Origin: JAPOUP01 sp965199865
GTDB taxonomy: Bacteria > Pseudomonadota > Alphaproteobacteria > Rhodobacterales > Rhodobacteraceae
NCBI GenBank assembly: GCA_965199865.1
Contig: CBDATU010000007.1
Location: 248,001-312,000 of the forward strand
Direction: 5' to 3'
DNA length: 64,000 nt
Below, piece after piece: positions 26,152-34,402 of this stretch (position 1 is its first letter; each line of letters opens with the position of its first letter). The translations under genes and the position numbers were made by a program. The notes under the pieces were generated by a model, which did not search any database, was not told the DNA's origin, and saw only the letters and a program-made list of their open reading frames with translations.

Positions 26152-27180
26152 CTAAGATATCTTCAGAGGCTGATAGCATTCCGCCCCGCGAACATGCGCT
26201 GCAAGTCGATTGACCTGATCCTGTATTGTACGCAGGATTGAATGCCTCCGTCCTGTTCCCGCCATAGGAGCGTCGAGATATGCCTCCCATTCGCGAAAAA
26301 AGCATCGAAGCCCATCCTTTGTGAGCCTCATCCCCTTCTCACCCCTGTTAGTAAAGTCGTTCGGAGTGAATTGCCGTCGATTGCAGACCCGCAAGACAAA
26401 CCGGTCGACCACAGGGTGGCGAAACTCCTCCATTAGATCCAACGCCATGCTTGGGCGTCCAGACCTGACTGTATGCATCATGCCCAGATATGGATCAAAC
26501 CCTCGAGCCTCAAGCATGGACGCCATCAGGTTGGCAAGAAGAACATACCCGAAGGACAGCAGCGCATTGGCAGGATCAGGCGCTGGACGTCTCTTTCTTC
26601 CGGAGAAACCGATTGGTCCCGAAAATCCTAGACCCAGAGCGCTGAAATACCTCCTTGCAGCATCGCCCTCAATGCCCATCAATGTGCTCCGGTCGCTCGC
26701 GGTAACCACTCGTTGCTCCAGGGATCGGAGGTCGGATATCACCGCACCCAATTCCCGTTTTCCCGAGCGGTTGGAGCGGATTGCCGAGATCATCGCCGCA
26801 GCGTTCGCGATCTTGGCTTCGATGAACTGGCGTCCAAGCACCAAGGCCGCATCAGCGTCATCAAACAGACGATACTGTCGCAGACGAAGGTCCGCGGTTC
26901 TTGATAGCTCGGGAATAAGCCGCCCCAAGAGCTTTCCGTTCCGTGTCATCCAGAACACCGGGATGCCCTGGTCCAGGCATAACCGGTTCGCCTTTGCGGT
27001 TATGTGGACACGTCCGATCAGTCCAATCGTTTCGACATGATGAGGTTCAACTTCAAGCAGTTGCCTGCGGATTTCTCGAACGCCACCAGGCGATTCCTCT
27101 TTCTCATTACGCGTCACGATCAGGGAGCCGGTTCGGCATCTTACAACCGCACCAGGTTCGGTTACATAGAGTACGGGCAT
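26152..27180 (-). CDS. cas1: Cas1 integrase
   Basis: The 342-residue protein has an N-terminal beta domain beginning LYVTEPGAVVRCRTGSLIVT and the helical catalytic domain. The metal-binding glutamate lies in MGIEGDAARRYFSAL, and the histidine and acidic residues in GMMHTVRSGRPSMALDLMEE. With Cas2 it integrates new spacers at the leader end. The gene is divergent from cas6 with 94 bases between starts, so the two transcripts share a short control region. No reverse transcriptase is fused to it, unlike in some type III loci. Confidence 0.96.
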   Translation of the reverse strand: MPVLYVTEPGAVVRCRTGSLIVTRNEKEESPGGVREIRRQLLEVEPHHVETIGLIGRVHITAKANRLCLDQGIPVFWMTRNGKLLGRLIPELSRTADLRLRQYRLFDDADAALVLGRQFIEAKIANAAAMISAIRSNRSGKRELGAVISDLRSLEQRVVTASDRSTLMGIEGDAARRYFSALGLGFSGPIGFSGRKRRPAPDPANALLSFGYVLLANLMASMLEARGFDPYLGMMHTVRSGRPSMALDLMEEFRHPVVDRFVLRVCNRRQFTPNDFTNRGEKGMRLTKDGLRCFFREWEAYLDAPMAGTGRRHSILRTIQDQVNRLAAHVRGAECYQPLKIS

Positions 27181-27274
27181 GGGAGCATCTCACAGATTCT
27201 TCGTTCGCTGGTGTTTACCCGAGGAGTTCTTTCCCGTATATCCGCCAGGCATGCGCATTTGAGGTTTTCGCTGT

Positions 27275-28273
27275 GTGGTCAATCTTGACATGAATAAGAT
27301 GCCAGAAACAGTCTCCTTCGCAAAGCACTGGGAAGACAAGCACCAAAGATCACCACCGACCTTGCTGGCTTGGTGCAGCTATACCCTTGATTTCGCTGCT
27401 GGACGTGATGGTGTACTACCTACCTTCCCAGGCTCTGCCATACGCGGTGCGTTTGGGCATGCCTTGAAGCGACTTGTCTGCGTCATGCGTAATCGTCCCT
27501 GCGAAGGATGCCCCCTTGAATTTACCTGTCTGTATACGACGATCTTCGAAACTCGGCCTGCGCCCTCAGGATTAGCCGCAGTTCGCAACAATCGCCCACC
27601 CCACCCATTCGTATTGAAAGTCTCCTTCATCACGCAACGTCACCTGAGGAAGGGCGAACAGCTCCAGGTCGGTGTTAACCTATTCGGCAACGCCATCGCC
27701 GCCTACCCGTTTGTGCTGAGAGCCTTGGAAGAGGCCGGTGAGCAGGGATTGGGGGCGAACCGACTTCCATTTCGGCTTTTAGGCATTCGTCCAGCAAACA
27801 ACAGGCACCAAAACCAGGCACCGGACACGGATTATCCCGCGCCCATCATGCAGGGCATTCCGCAGGTCAGCGGCTCCGAATGCAGCTGGCGAATCTCAAC
27901 ACCCCTACGCCTTCGTTCGGGAGGCAAACCCGTAGACCATCGAAAACTGGTTCCGGGAGACATCGCCATGCCGATTCTTCGACGATTGTTGCTACTTGTT
28001 GAGCACTACGGTGACCCCAATCAATTCCCCATGCTCCCGGACATGAGCAGAAAGGCGGGCATGCTAAGATTCACATGCTGCAGCCTGCATTGGAAGCGAC
28101 TGCAGAGGTACTCATCCCGACAATCGACAACGCACTCGGTTTCCGGCCTAATGGGTGTCGTCGGCCTTGAATTTACCGATGTTCCTGAATGGGGACCAAT
28201 ACTGGCGTGGGCACCAGTAATTCACGTTGGCAAGGCCACGTCCATGGGGCTTGGACGCGTGGACACCATTTGA
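27275..28273 (+). CDS. cas6: Cas6 pre-crRNA endoribonuclease
   Basis: This 332-residue RAMP protein has SAIRGAFGHALKRLVCVM near residues 54-71 and a four-cysteine cluster (C69, C76, C79, C85). The C-terminal glycine-rich loop is HVGKATSMGLGRV. All three are marks of the PF10040 Cas6 family. It cuts the repeat transcript to leave the 8-nt 5' handle ATTGAGAC. GTG at 27275 is preferred because GAGGT lies seven bases upstream; an ATG at 27290 is an alternative. It opens the plus-strand effector operon, with cas10 starting three bases after its stop. Confidence 0.9.
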   Translation: MVNLDMNKMPETVSFAKHWEDKHQRSPPTLLAWCSYTLDFAAGRDGVLPTFPGSAIRGAFGHALKRLVCVMRNRPCEGCPLEFTCLYTTIFETRPAPSGLAAVRNNRPPHPFVLKVSFITQRHLRKGEQLQVGVNLFGNAIAAYPFVLRALEEAGEQGLGANRLPFRLLGIRPANNRHQNQAPDTDYPAPIMQGIPQVSGSECSWRISTPLRLRSGGKPVDHRKLVPGDIAMPILRRLLLLVEHYGDPNQFPMLPDMSRKAGMLRFTCCSLHWKRLQRYSSRQSTTHSVSGLMGVVGLEFTDVPEWGPILAWAPVIHVGKATSMGLGRVDTI

Positions 28274-28275
28274 TC

Positions 28276-30822
28276 ATGAAGCACTCCGAACTTCCCAATG
28301 TCTACGATGTCGCGATCGGCGCCCTCCTGCACGACATCGGCAAGCTCCTGCAGCGGTCGTCCAGCACACAACTGACCGAGGCACAGAGAAACCGGGCAAG
28401 CGATGTCCTGCCTTCCTCCAAAGGCAAATACAGCCATTGGCATGCGCTGTGGAGTGATGCCTTCTTCGATTGGGTTGCAGAAGAACAATTGCCGTGGCCG
28501 AAGGATGTCAACCCAAATTGGGTGCGTGACCTGGCGGTCTATCACCATAGTCCAGCGCAACCCTATCCGAATAAGCCGGAAGGAACAGTTACACAGCTGG
28601 TAACGGTCGCTGACCGACTCGCGTCGGGATACGAACTCAGACCCCGTGACATCGAGATGGAACTGAATGACGGGAACAGGGAAAGATTCCGCCGCACCCC
28701 AATGAAAGCCATCGTCGCTTCCCTTGAGTTGCAAAACACCATCCCTGAGTTGAAGGGGTACCACCTTCCCCGCGAACTAGACGCAGAAGCGTTGCTGCCC
28801 AGTCCGAACAGCGAGGGAGCAGAAATTGGAGACAGAACTTTTGCCGGTTACGGCACAATATGGCAAGGCTTCCAAGATGGATGGCGACAGCTTGCCAGGA
28901 CGCTCGGACAGGAGTCACGCGGGGAAGTCTTCGAAGAAGGACTGCTTGGCCTATGTGAACGGTGGCTCTGGTCGGTACCATCTTCGGCAATGGATGAGCC
29001 CGACGTCTCGCTGTTTGATCACTCGCGCGCCGTCTCTGCCTTTGCCGCGGCCCTATATCAGCATCATGCGGCTCGTGAAGAACTGACGTCACCCAAGGCC
29101 ATCCATGACCGCGAACGACCCAAATTTCGATTCCTTGTCGGAGACCTGTCTGGCCTTCAGTCAACGCTCTTTCGATTGCACCGGGAACGGATCCGTGGAC
29201 TTAACCGCATTCTCCGCGGCCGCTCACTGAGATTTCAGTTAATCGCTGACGCTGGAACCAGGCGTGCACTTCAGGAGTTCGAGATGCCCTGGTCTGCTGC
29301 ATTACAGACTGCAGGTGGACGGTTTCTGATCCTACTTCCCGATCTAGGTAACACAGAGATGTGTGAACGGACGGGTCGCCTTCGGACAGAATTTGATAAG
29401 TGGATGGCGCATGAATATACTGGCGACCTTGGGATAGGGCTGGCTCTGTCACAGCCGTTCTCTGCCCACGATCTTGTCAAGGCGGATTATGAAATTGACG
29501 ACACGGAGTGGAACAGGCGCACCAACAAGGTGCGCGAGAATCTCACGGTAGCAGTAGAAACAGCCAAGCTCCGACAGCTGGAGACACCAGCAGCGCAAGC
29601 GGTGCAGCACCTCGATTACCCTTATGAGAACTGCAGTTCCTGCGGCGTCCGGCCCGCCGAACATGCTAAACCCGAAGACTCGGAGGCCTACTGCCTATCG
29701 TGTAGAGCGGAAAGCGAATTGGGGCGACGCTTTCCAAAGTCACACAAAGTCCTGATCGAAAGTGGGAGCCGGCTCCCAACGATCTTCGGCTTGAGCTACA
29801 GGCTGCACGATAGTGCCCAACCCGGTGACGAACTTTCAAAATCATTGGGATGGCGGTTCGGAAAAGAGGGACAGCGGACGGATCGCCCAGCTGCCTTTCG
29901 CCCCGGAACCTGCTATGTTCCACGGTACTCCGAAAACGAAGTCCAGAAGTTCCGCCGCCTTGAAGACCATGCCCAAATCGGCCCCGGGGATGTGAAAAGC
30001 TTCGAGGTTCTGGCGGAATATTCAATTCGGAACGGCAAAGGGCGAAAGATGATGGCCGTACTTATGGCGGATGTGGATCGGCTGGGTAGACTGTTTGTGG
30101 ATGGGACAGGACCACGATGGAATCTCGCACGAACTGCCACGCTGTCACGCATGATCGATGGCTACTTTTCCATCCGGCTACCAAATATACTAGAGAACCA
30201 ATGGGAGAACATCTACACGGTTTATGCAGGCGGTGACGACCTTCTTCTACTAGGTCCATGGCAGGACATCTTCAAATTTGCTGCCAAACTACAGGAGGAT
30301 TTTTCTAGGTTTTCCCTGAAAAATCCGAACGTTACTCTTTCCGCCAGCATCGAGCTCCTTGACGTGAAAGCTCCGGTTTCGGCTGCCGCACGGGGGGCGC
30401 AGAATCGACTGGCGGATGCCAAAGCAAACGGGCGCGACAAGATTTCAGCGATCGAGGAAATTCCCATGTCGTGGGACCGGTATCGTCAAGCGCTGGAGAA
30501 TGCGACCAAACTGGATGATTTCCTGCAAGACGAAACTCTCTCGATTGCCGCTCTCTACAGGTTCCTGTCCCTATCGGAATCTGCATTTCGGATCATCAAC
30601 CAATCCGCCAAACCGGAAGATTATGCGTGGCGAGCCAAGCTTGGATATACGCTTGTGCGCAATCTCCCAAAGCACGCTACAAATGAGCAACAGCGGGCCG
30701 CATTCGACTTGGTAGTCCGGTTATTCGGACTTGATCGACAATTGAGTGGTATCCTTGACGATGTTTCGGGTGTGCAACTTGCGATCTCCCATGCGATTTA
30801 TCGGAACCGCGGAAGGCAATAG
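28276..30822 (+). CDS. cas10: Cas10/Csm1, large subunit of the type III-A complex
   Basis: The start at 28276 gives 848 residues. The N-terminal HD nuclease motif is H19-D20 in GALLHDIGKL (ssDNA cleavage). A zinc-ribbon follows (C453-x2-C456 and C473-x2-C476), then a palm domain with MAVLMADVDRLGRLF and the cyclase motif G652-G-D-D655 (YAGGDDLLLLG). With an intact HD and GGDD it should cleave DNA and make cyclic oligoadenylates when target RNA is bound. The partner genes csm2 to csm5 follow at once. The downstream CARF-HEPN gene would be the sensor of the messenger. The overlap of a longer upstream frame with cas6 was rejected as start. Confidence 0.96.
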   Translation: MKHSELPNVYDVAIGALLHDIGKLLQRSSSTQLTEAQRNRASDVLPSSKGKYSHWHALWSDAFFDWVAEEQLPWPKDVNPNWVRDLAVYHHSPAQPYPNKPEGTVTQLVTVADRLASGYELRPRDIEMELNDGNRERFRRTPMKAIVASLELQNTIPELKGYHLPRELDAEALLPSPNSEGAEIGDRTFAGYGTIWQGFQDGWRQLARTLGQESRGEVFEEGLLGLCERWLWSVPSSAMDEPDVSLFDHSRAVSAFAAALYQHHAAREELTSPKAIHDRERPKFRFLVGDLSGLQSTLFRLHRERIRGLNRILRGRSLRFQLIADAGTRRALQEFEMPWSAALQTAGGRFLILLPDLGNTEMCERTGRLRTEFDKWMAHEYTGDLGIGLALSQPFSAHDLVKADYEIDDTEWNRRTNKVRENLTVAVETAKLRQLETPAAQAVQHLDYPYENCSSCGVRPAEHAKPEDSEAYCLSCRAESELGRRFPKSHKVLIESGSRLPTIFGLSYRLHDSAQPGDELSKSLGWRFGKEGQRTDRPAAFRPGTCYVPRYSENEVQKFRRLEDHAQIGPGDVKSFEVLAEYSIRNGKGRKMMAVLMADVDRLGRLFVDGTGPRWNLARTATLSRMIDGYFSIRLPNILENQWENIYTVYAGGDDLLLLGPWQDIFKFAAKLQEDFSRFSLKNPNVTLSASIELLDVKAPVSAAARGAQNRLADAKANGRDKISAIEEIPMSWDRYRQALENATKLDDFLQDETLSIAALYRFLSLSESAFRIINQSAKPEDYAWRAKLGYTLVRNLPKHATNEQQRAAFDLVVRLFGLDRQLSGILDDVSGVQLAISHAIYRNRGRQ

Positions 30823-30835
30823 GGTGATTAAACCA

Positions 30836-31270
30836 ATGGCAAATAAGCGAAAACGGCAAAACAGTTCGCATCGGGGATCAGCTCCACAACCAGAGGAGAG
30901 AGCTTATAGCCGTCCAGAAAGCTATACCAATCAAACCAACAGCGGGCCGATGATTCGCCCGGAACTGGTCGATGCGGAAGCTCAAGCGGAAGCAGAAAAG
31001 TGCCAGCAGGTGAGCGAAACCCAGATGCGTCGCTTTTTCGGAGATGCCAAAGCCAAACAAATCGGCTCCGAGAACCTAGAGGCTAAGGTGCTCATGGCGA
31101 TACTGAAAGCTAGAGCACATTACGCGGCGGCCCGGGATCCCAAGAACAAACCACTTGCTAGCTTCTTCGATCACCATGCAAAACTGATCAAGACGGTATG
31201 TGATTTCGGCCACTTCATGCAGCATTTCGAAGCCGTCATTGCTTATCACAAGTTCAAACAGAAACAGTAG
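30836..31270 (+). CDS. csm2: Csm2 small subunit
   Basis: The ATG at 30836 gives 144 residues: a disordered, charged N-terminal tail (about residues 1-55) followed by the helical Csm2 core. The core reads KAKQIGSENLEAKVLMAILK, then ARAHYAAARDPKNKPLASFF, then DFGHFMQHFEAVIAYHKF. Csm2 stacks along the crRNA-target duplex in the effector filament. The pattern AK-R-HYA-AR is typical of the family. The gene fits tightly between cas10 and csm3, which supports the assignment. The long N-terminal tail is unusual but common in proteobacterial members. Confidence 0.88.
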   Translation: MANKRKRQNSSHRGSAPQPEERAYSRPESYTNQTNSGPMIRPELVDAEAQAEAEKCQQVSETQMRRFFGDAKAKQIGSENLEAKVLMAILKARAHYAAARDPKNKPLASFFDHHAKLIKTVCDFGHFMQHFEAVIAYHKFKQKQ

Positions 31271-31278
31271 GTGCGTCC

Positions 31279-32121
31279 ATGACCAGTTCCGAAGCAACAC
31301 TGACCTATCTCGGGCAGGTCGCGCTATCGGCGCAGCTGAAGGTGCTGTCCGGCCTCCATATCGGTGCCGGAAAGGATGCCATTGAGATCGGTGGAATCGA
31401 CAATCCCGTGGTTAAGCTCCCCAATGGTGAACCCTATGTTCCAGGGTCAAGCTTGAAAGGCAAACTCCGGTTTCTTCTGGAGTGGGCGTTCGGAAAGGTC
31501 CGCCCTGACGGCAATCCCTGGGGGAGTCCTGATGGCAATCCTAGGGGGAGTCCTGACGGCAATCTTAGGGGGAGTAAGGAGAGTGAGGGTTTCGATCCAG
31601 ATGATCCGGTACTCCGTATATTTGGAACTCCCGCCAAAAGGGATAACTGGAGTGCAGGTCCTACACGGCTTCTGATGCGTGACGCAATGCCTAGTGAGGA
31701 CTGGACTGGAAAGGGCGAGGCACTGACCGAGGAAAAAACCGAAGTTGTCATGGACCACATCGCCGGAAAGGCCATGGACGGGGTTGGAGCCCGCCGAACT
31801 GAGCGTGTCCCGCCTGGTGCGATCTTCAGCTTCAATGCCGCGTTCCGGATATATGACGTGGACGGAGATGGGGGCAAACGCGACCGCGAATGCCTCGCTT
31901 GGCTTGTGCAGGGTCTGGACCTTCTCGAACAGGATGCGCTTGGCGGCTCCGGATCGCGCGGATATGGACAGGTGAGGTTTGACAGCCTTCAGCTGAGATT
32001 CCCCGGTTGCAAAGAGATTTCTCTCGACGACGTCTTCCGCGGCCATGTGTTCTCACGCAATGGTCCTCCCGAAGGTATCTTGAACGTCTTCCCTGACTGC
32101 CAGCCCAAAGCGCATGAATGA
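31279..32121 (+). CDS. csm3: Csm3 backbone RAMP ribonuclease with a repeat insertion
   Basis: The 280-residue RAMP protein reads LKVLSGLHIGAGKDAIEIGG, then IDNPVVKLPNGEPYVPGSSL. The aspartate in GGIDNPV (D41) is the position of the known target-RNA cleaving residue of Csm3, so RNase activity every 6 nt is expected. Residues 76-99 are three tandem 8-residue units, PDGNPWGS, PDGNPRGS and PDGNLRGS, inserted behind the LRFLLEWAFGKV helix. Csm3 normally lacks such a stretch. The C-terminal GSGSRGYGQVRFD is the glycine-rich RAMP loop. The stop overlaps the csm4 start (ATGA). Confidence 0.93.
   Translation: MTSSEATLTYLGQVALSAQLKVLSGLHIGAGKDAIEIGGIDNPVVKLPNGEPYVPGSSLKGKLRFLLEWAFGKVRPDGNPWGSPDGNPRGSPDGNLRGSKESEGFDPDDPVLRIFGTPAKRDNWSAGPTRLLMRDAMPSEDWTGKGEALTEEKTEVVMDHIAGKAMDGVGARRTERVPPGAIFSFNAAFRIYDVDGDGGKRDRECLAWLVQGLDLLEQDALGGSGSRGYGQVRFDSLQLRFPGCKEISLDDVFRGHVFSRNGPPEGILNVFPDCQPKAHE
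31504..31575 (+). repeat. Three tandem 24-bp units inside csm3
   Basis: The unit begins CCTGACGGCAATCCC and repeats at 31504, 31528 and 31552 with few changes. Each unit is eight codons, so the reading frame is kept. Copy-number change would lengthen or shorten a Csm3 loop without breaking the protein. Confidence 0.95.
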
Positions 32122-33020
32122 CTCTCTACCGGCTTAATATCGCGCTAAAGAGTCCGTTGGGCACTCCGATTGTCGGTCCAACGCTGTTCGGCTTGATCTG
32201 TCTAACAATAAGTGAGAGAAATGGGCGTTCGGCGCTTGAGAACTGGCTGAGCAAGCATGAAAACATCTGGCGGATTTCAGACGGCTTCCCTTCGGGTCAT
32301 CTACCCAAGCCTTTGGCCAAACCGCGGCCACTGGAGCCAAAGCAGTTAGACACCCTGAAGGAACGCAAAAGGAGACCCTGGATTCGCCGTGATGCCTGGA
32401 TGAAACATCGAGGCTCCTGGTCAGAATCCTCCCTGTCCGATAGTGATTTCATCGGCGATCCTTCCTGCAACAGGCGACAGGCCCACAACGTCATCCATCG
32501 ACATGGCCGGGGTACGCTTGAGACCGGTGGGTTATTCTTCGTCGATGATGATTGGCGATTTGTCGGCAGCAACAGCGGAATGGACCTCTACGTGGAAAGC
32601 GATGAGCCTCCCGACAGGATCCATGAACTGATTGAGGCGGTCGGCCAGCGCGGATACGGTCGCGACATTTCTACGGGACGGGGAAGATTCGAAGTAACTG
32701 GAATCCATGTGGATCCGAAACTGGCCAATCTTTCAGGATCAGACCGTCGAATGAGTCTCTCGCGGGGTGTTCTGACACCTGCCACGATGGAGGATGCCCT
32801 CTGGAAGGTCGAACCGCATCTCGGGCGCGTCGGTCCAGAACTATCGCTTGCCGGCATCTCGCCATTCAAGCGACCCGTGCTTCTGCTACGCCCAGGATGC
32901 ACGTACAGGCCCACAGGATCAGGTGTCGCCGGGAGGTGGGTGAAGAATGTCCATCCGAAGCGCCCAGAAATCGGCCTGAACGGATTTCACCTCTCAATTC
33001 CGTTCAAGGAGGCCGTGTAA
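32118..33020 (+). CDS. csm4: Csm4 RAMP subunit
   Basis: This 300-residue Cas5-like RAMP caps the crRNA 5' handle in the type III-A complex. It begins LYRLNIALKSPLGTPIVGPT, then LFGLICL. That is the first RAMP strand followed by the G-L-FG pattern of the Csm4 family. Later glycine-rich segments are RGYGRDISTGRGRFEV and GVAGRWVKN. The start overlaps csm3 by four bases and the stop shares a base with the csm5 start (TAATG), so translation is coupled. The length is normal. Confidence 0.92.
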   Translation: MTLYRLNIALKSPLGTPIVGPTLFGLICLTISERNGRSALENWLSKHENIWRISDGFPSGHLPKPLAKPRPLEPKQLDTLKERKRRPWIRRDAWMKHRGSWSESSLSDSDFIGDPSCNRRQAHNVIHRHGRGTLETGGLFFVDDDWRFVGSNSGMDLYVESDEPPDRIHELIEAVGQRGYGRDISTGRGRFEVTGIHVDPKLANLSGSDRRMSLSRGVLTPATMEDALWKVEPHLGRVGPELSLAGISPFKRPVLLLRPGCTYRPTGSGVAGRWVKNVHPKRPEIGLNGFHLSIPFKEAV

Positions 33021-34402
33021 TGGCATCCGTACAATTCGACTTTCACGATCTCGTCATGATTCCGCTCACTCCAATCCATGTCGGCGGCGGTGATGAGGCG
33101 GTGCTCGGACTGGAAGACTACCGTGTGAAAGACAGCTTTCTGGAGCGTGTGGATATTCTGAAACATATTCTTGCCGCACCCAACAGTGAACGCCTTCTGC
33201 GTGATCTGGAAAGGGATATGGATGGCACATTTTCCAAGCTGCAGAATAGGATTCCTGATGAGGAAGTAACTGAGCGGATATCAATCAGCAAAGAGGTCAG
33301 GAAAGAACTTAAACCTCCGTCCAACGCTTCGAAAGGCCACAGGCAAGGGAAAATTTATGCGTTCCTCCGTTCGGGAGGGTTTCCGACTCTTCCGGGCAGT
33401 AGCCTCAAAGGGTGCCTCAGAACAGCCTGGCTGGCGAGCTGCGCCAAAAAACAAGAACTTAATGAAAGCGATATTGGCCTAGGAAAATCAGGGGACCAAA
33501 GCAAGCGCCTGACGGCGAAGGCCTTTGAAATGGACGAGAGGGAAACCGCACAGGACCCGTTTCGAGACGTAGTGGTCAATGATGCGCGTCTCCCGGAGAA
33601 TGCGACGCGTGTTGACATGGTTTCCAGCTGGAAATTCGATAGAAGCCGAAAGACGTACGAGGTTGATCCTTCCGGAAAGATCCAGCTTATGCGCGAGCGC
33701 ATGCTCGCGGTTACGGACGGAGGAGTGCCTCCCTTGCTTCCACTTCGGATTGGACTGCGAAGCGCTCAGGTTCGAACACGGCGTCGCGAGACAGCAAGGA
33801 AAAACATCGATCCAAAACGATCTCCTAGATCGATTTTCGAGTTGCTGTCCGCGCTGAATGAGCACCATGCGCCGCTTTGGGAACGTGAAATGCAGAAGTT
33901 CTTTTCCGGAAAGGACCAAAGACTCATACAGGCACATAGACTTTTCGACCGCATATCCCTCGGTGGCGACCGACCTGGCGGAGCGCTGATACGTATCGGT
34001 TGGTCGGCGCACGCAGAAGCGAAGTCGGTCGCCGGGTTTAGGAAAATTCACCGCTCTCAGCCTCGATTCCGTGGGAAACACGGCGAATTCGCCAAGGAAG
34101 GGTCTACCAGACATGTCATCAGTCTACCCGGCGGACCATCCCCATTCGGCTGGGCAGTTCTTGTTCAAACACATGTCTGGCAGGACCGGAAGAATGCGAT
34201 TAGCTGGCTTCCGCGCCATCAATCCCCGGGCTCCAGCCAAGGCCCGAATCATAGATTTCGCGAGGGAGATAGGGTTGAATTGACTGACGGGTCAATCGCC
34301 ACCCTGCTAGAAGGAGTCAATGCCGGAAAGACTGAAGTGAATGTTGAGATTGACGGTGATCGTGAACCAGTGAAAATTTCCGAAATCAAGGGTCCGGCAT
34401 GA
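33020..34402 (+). CDS. csm5: Csm5 RAMP subunit
   Basis: This 460-residue RAMP protein begins, after a short N-terminus, with MIPLTPIHVGGGDEAVLGLE (the Csm5 first strand and loop). It continues with GGFPTLPGSSLKGCLRTAWL, the conserved PGSSLKG-LR motif. It sits at the crRNA 3' end of the complex and is needed for crRNA maturation in studied systems. The start ATG at 33020 overlaps the csm4 stop; a longer upstream frame was rejected because it runs inside csm4. The C-terminal SH3-like stretch (REGDRVELTDGSIATLLEGV) is not obvious in typical Csm5 and may be a small extra domain. Confidence 0.92.
   Translation: MASVQFDFHDLVMIPLTPIHVGGGDEAVLGLEDYRVKDSFLERVDILKHILAAPNSERLLRDLERDMDGTFSKLQNRIPDEEVTERISISKEVRKELKPPSNASKGHRQGKIYAFLRSGGFPTLPGSSLKGCLRTAWLASCAKKQELNESDIGLGKSGDQSKRLTAKAFEMDERETAQDPFRDVVVNDARLPENATRVDMVSSWKFDRSRKTYEVDPSGKIQLMRERMLAVTDGGVPPLLPLRIGLRSAQVRTRRRETARKNIDPKRSPRSIFELLSALNEHHAPLWEREMQKFFSGKDQRLIQAHRLFDRISLGGDRPGGALIRIGWSAHAEAKSVAGFRKIHRSQPRFRGKHGEFAKEGSTRHVISLPGGPSPFGWAVLVQTHVWQDRKNAISWLPRHQSPGSSQGPNHRFREGDRVELTDGSIATLLEGVNAGKTEVNVEIDGDREPVKISEIKGPA

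Noticed and set aside
28222..28764. Minus-strand frame of 180 codons opposite cas10
   Set aside because: Lies inside the conserved HD-containing part of cas10; no motif of its own.
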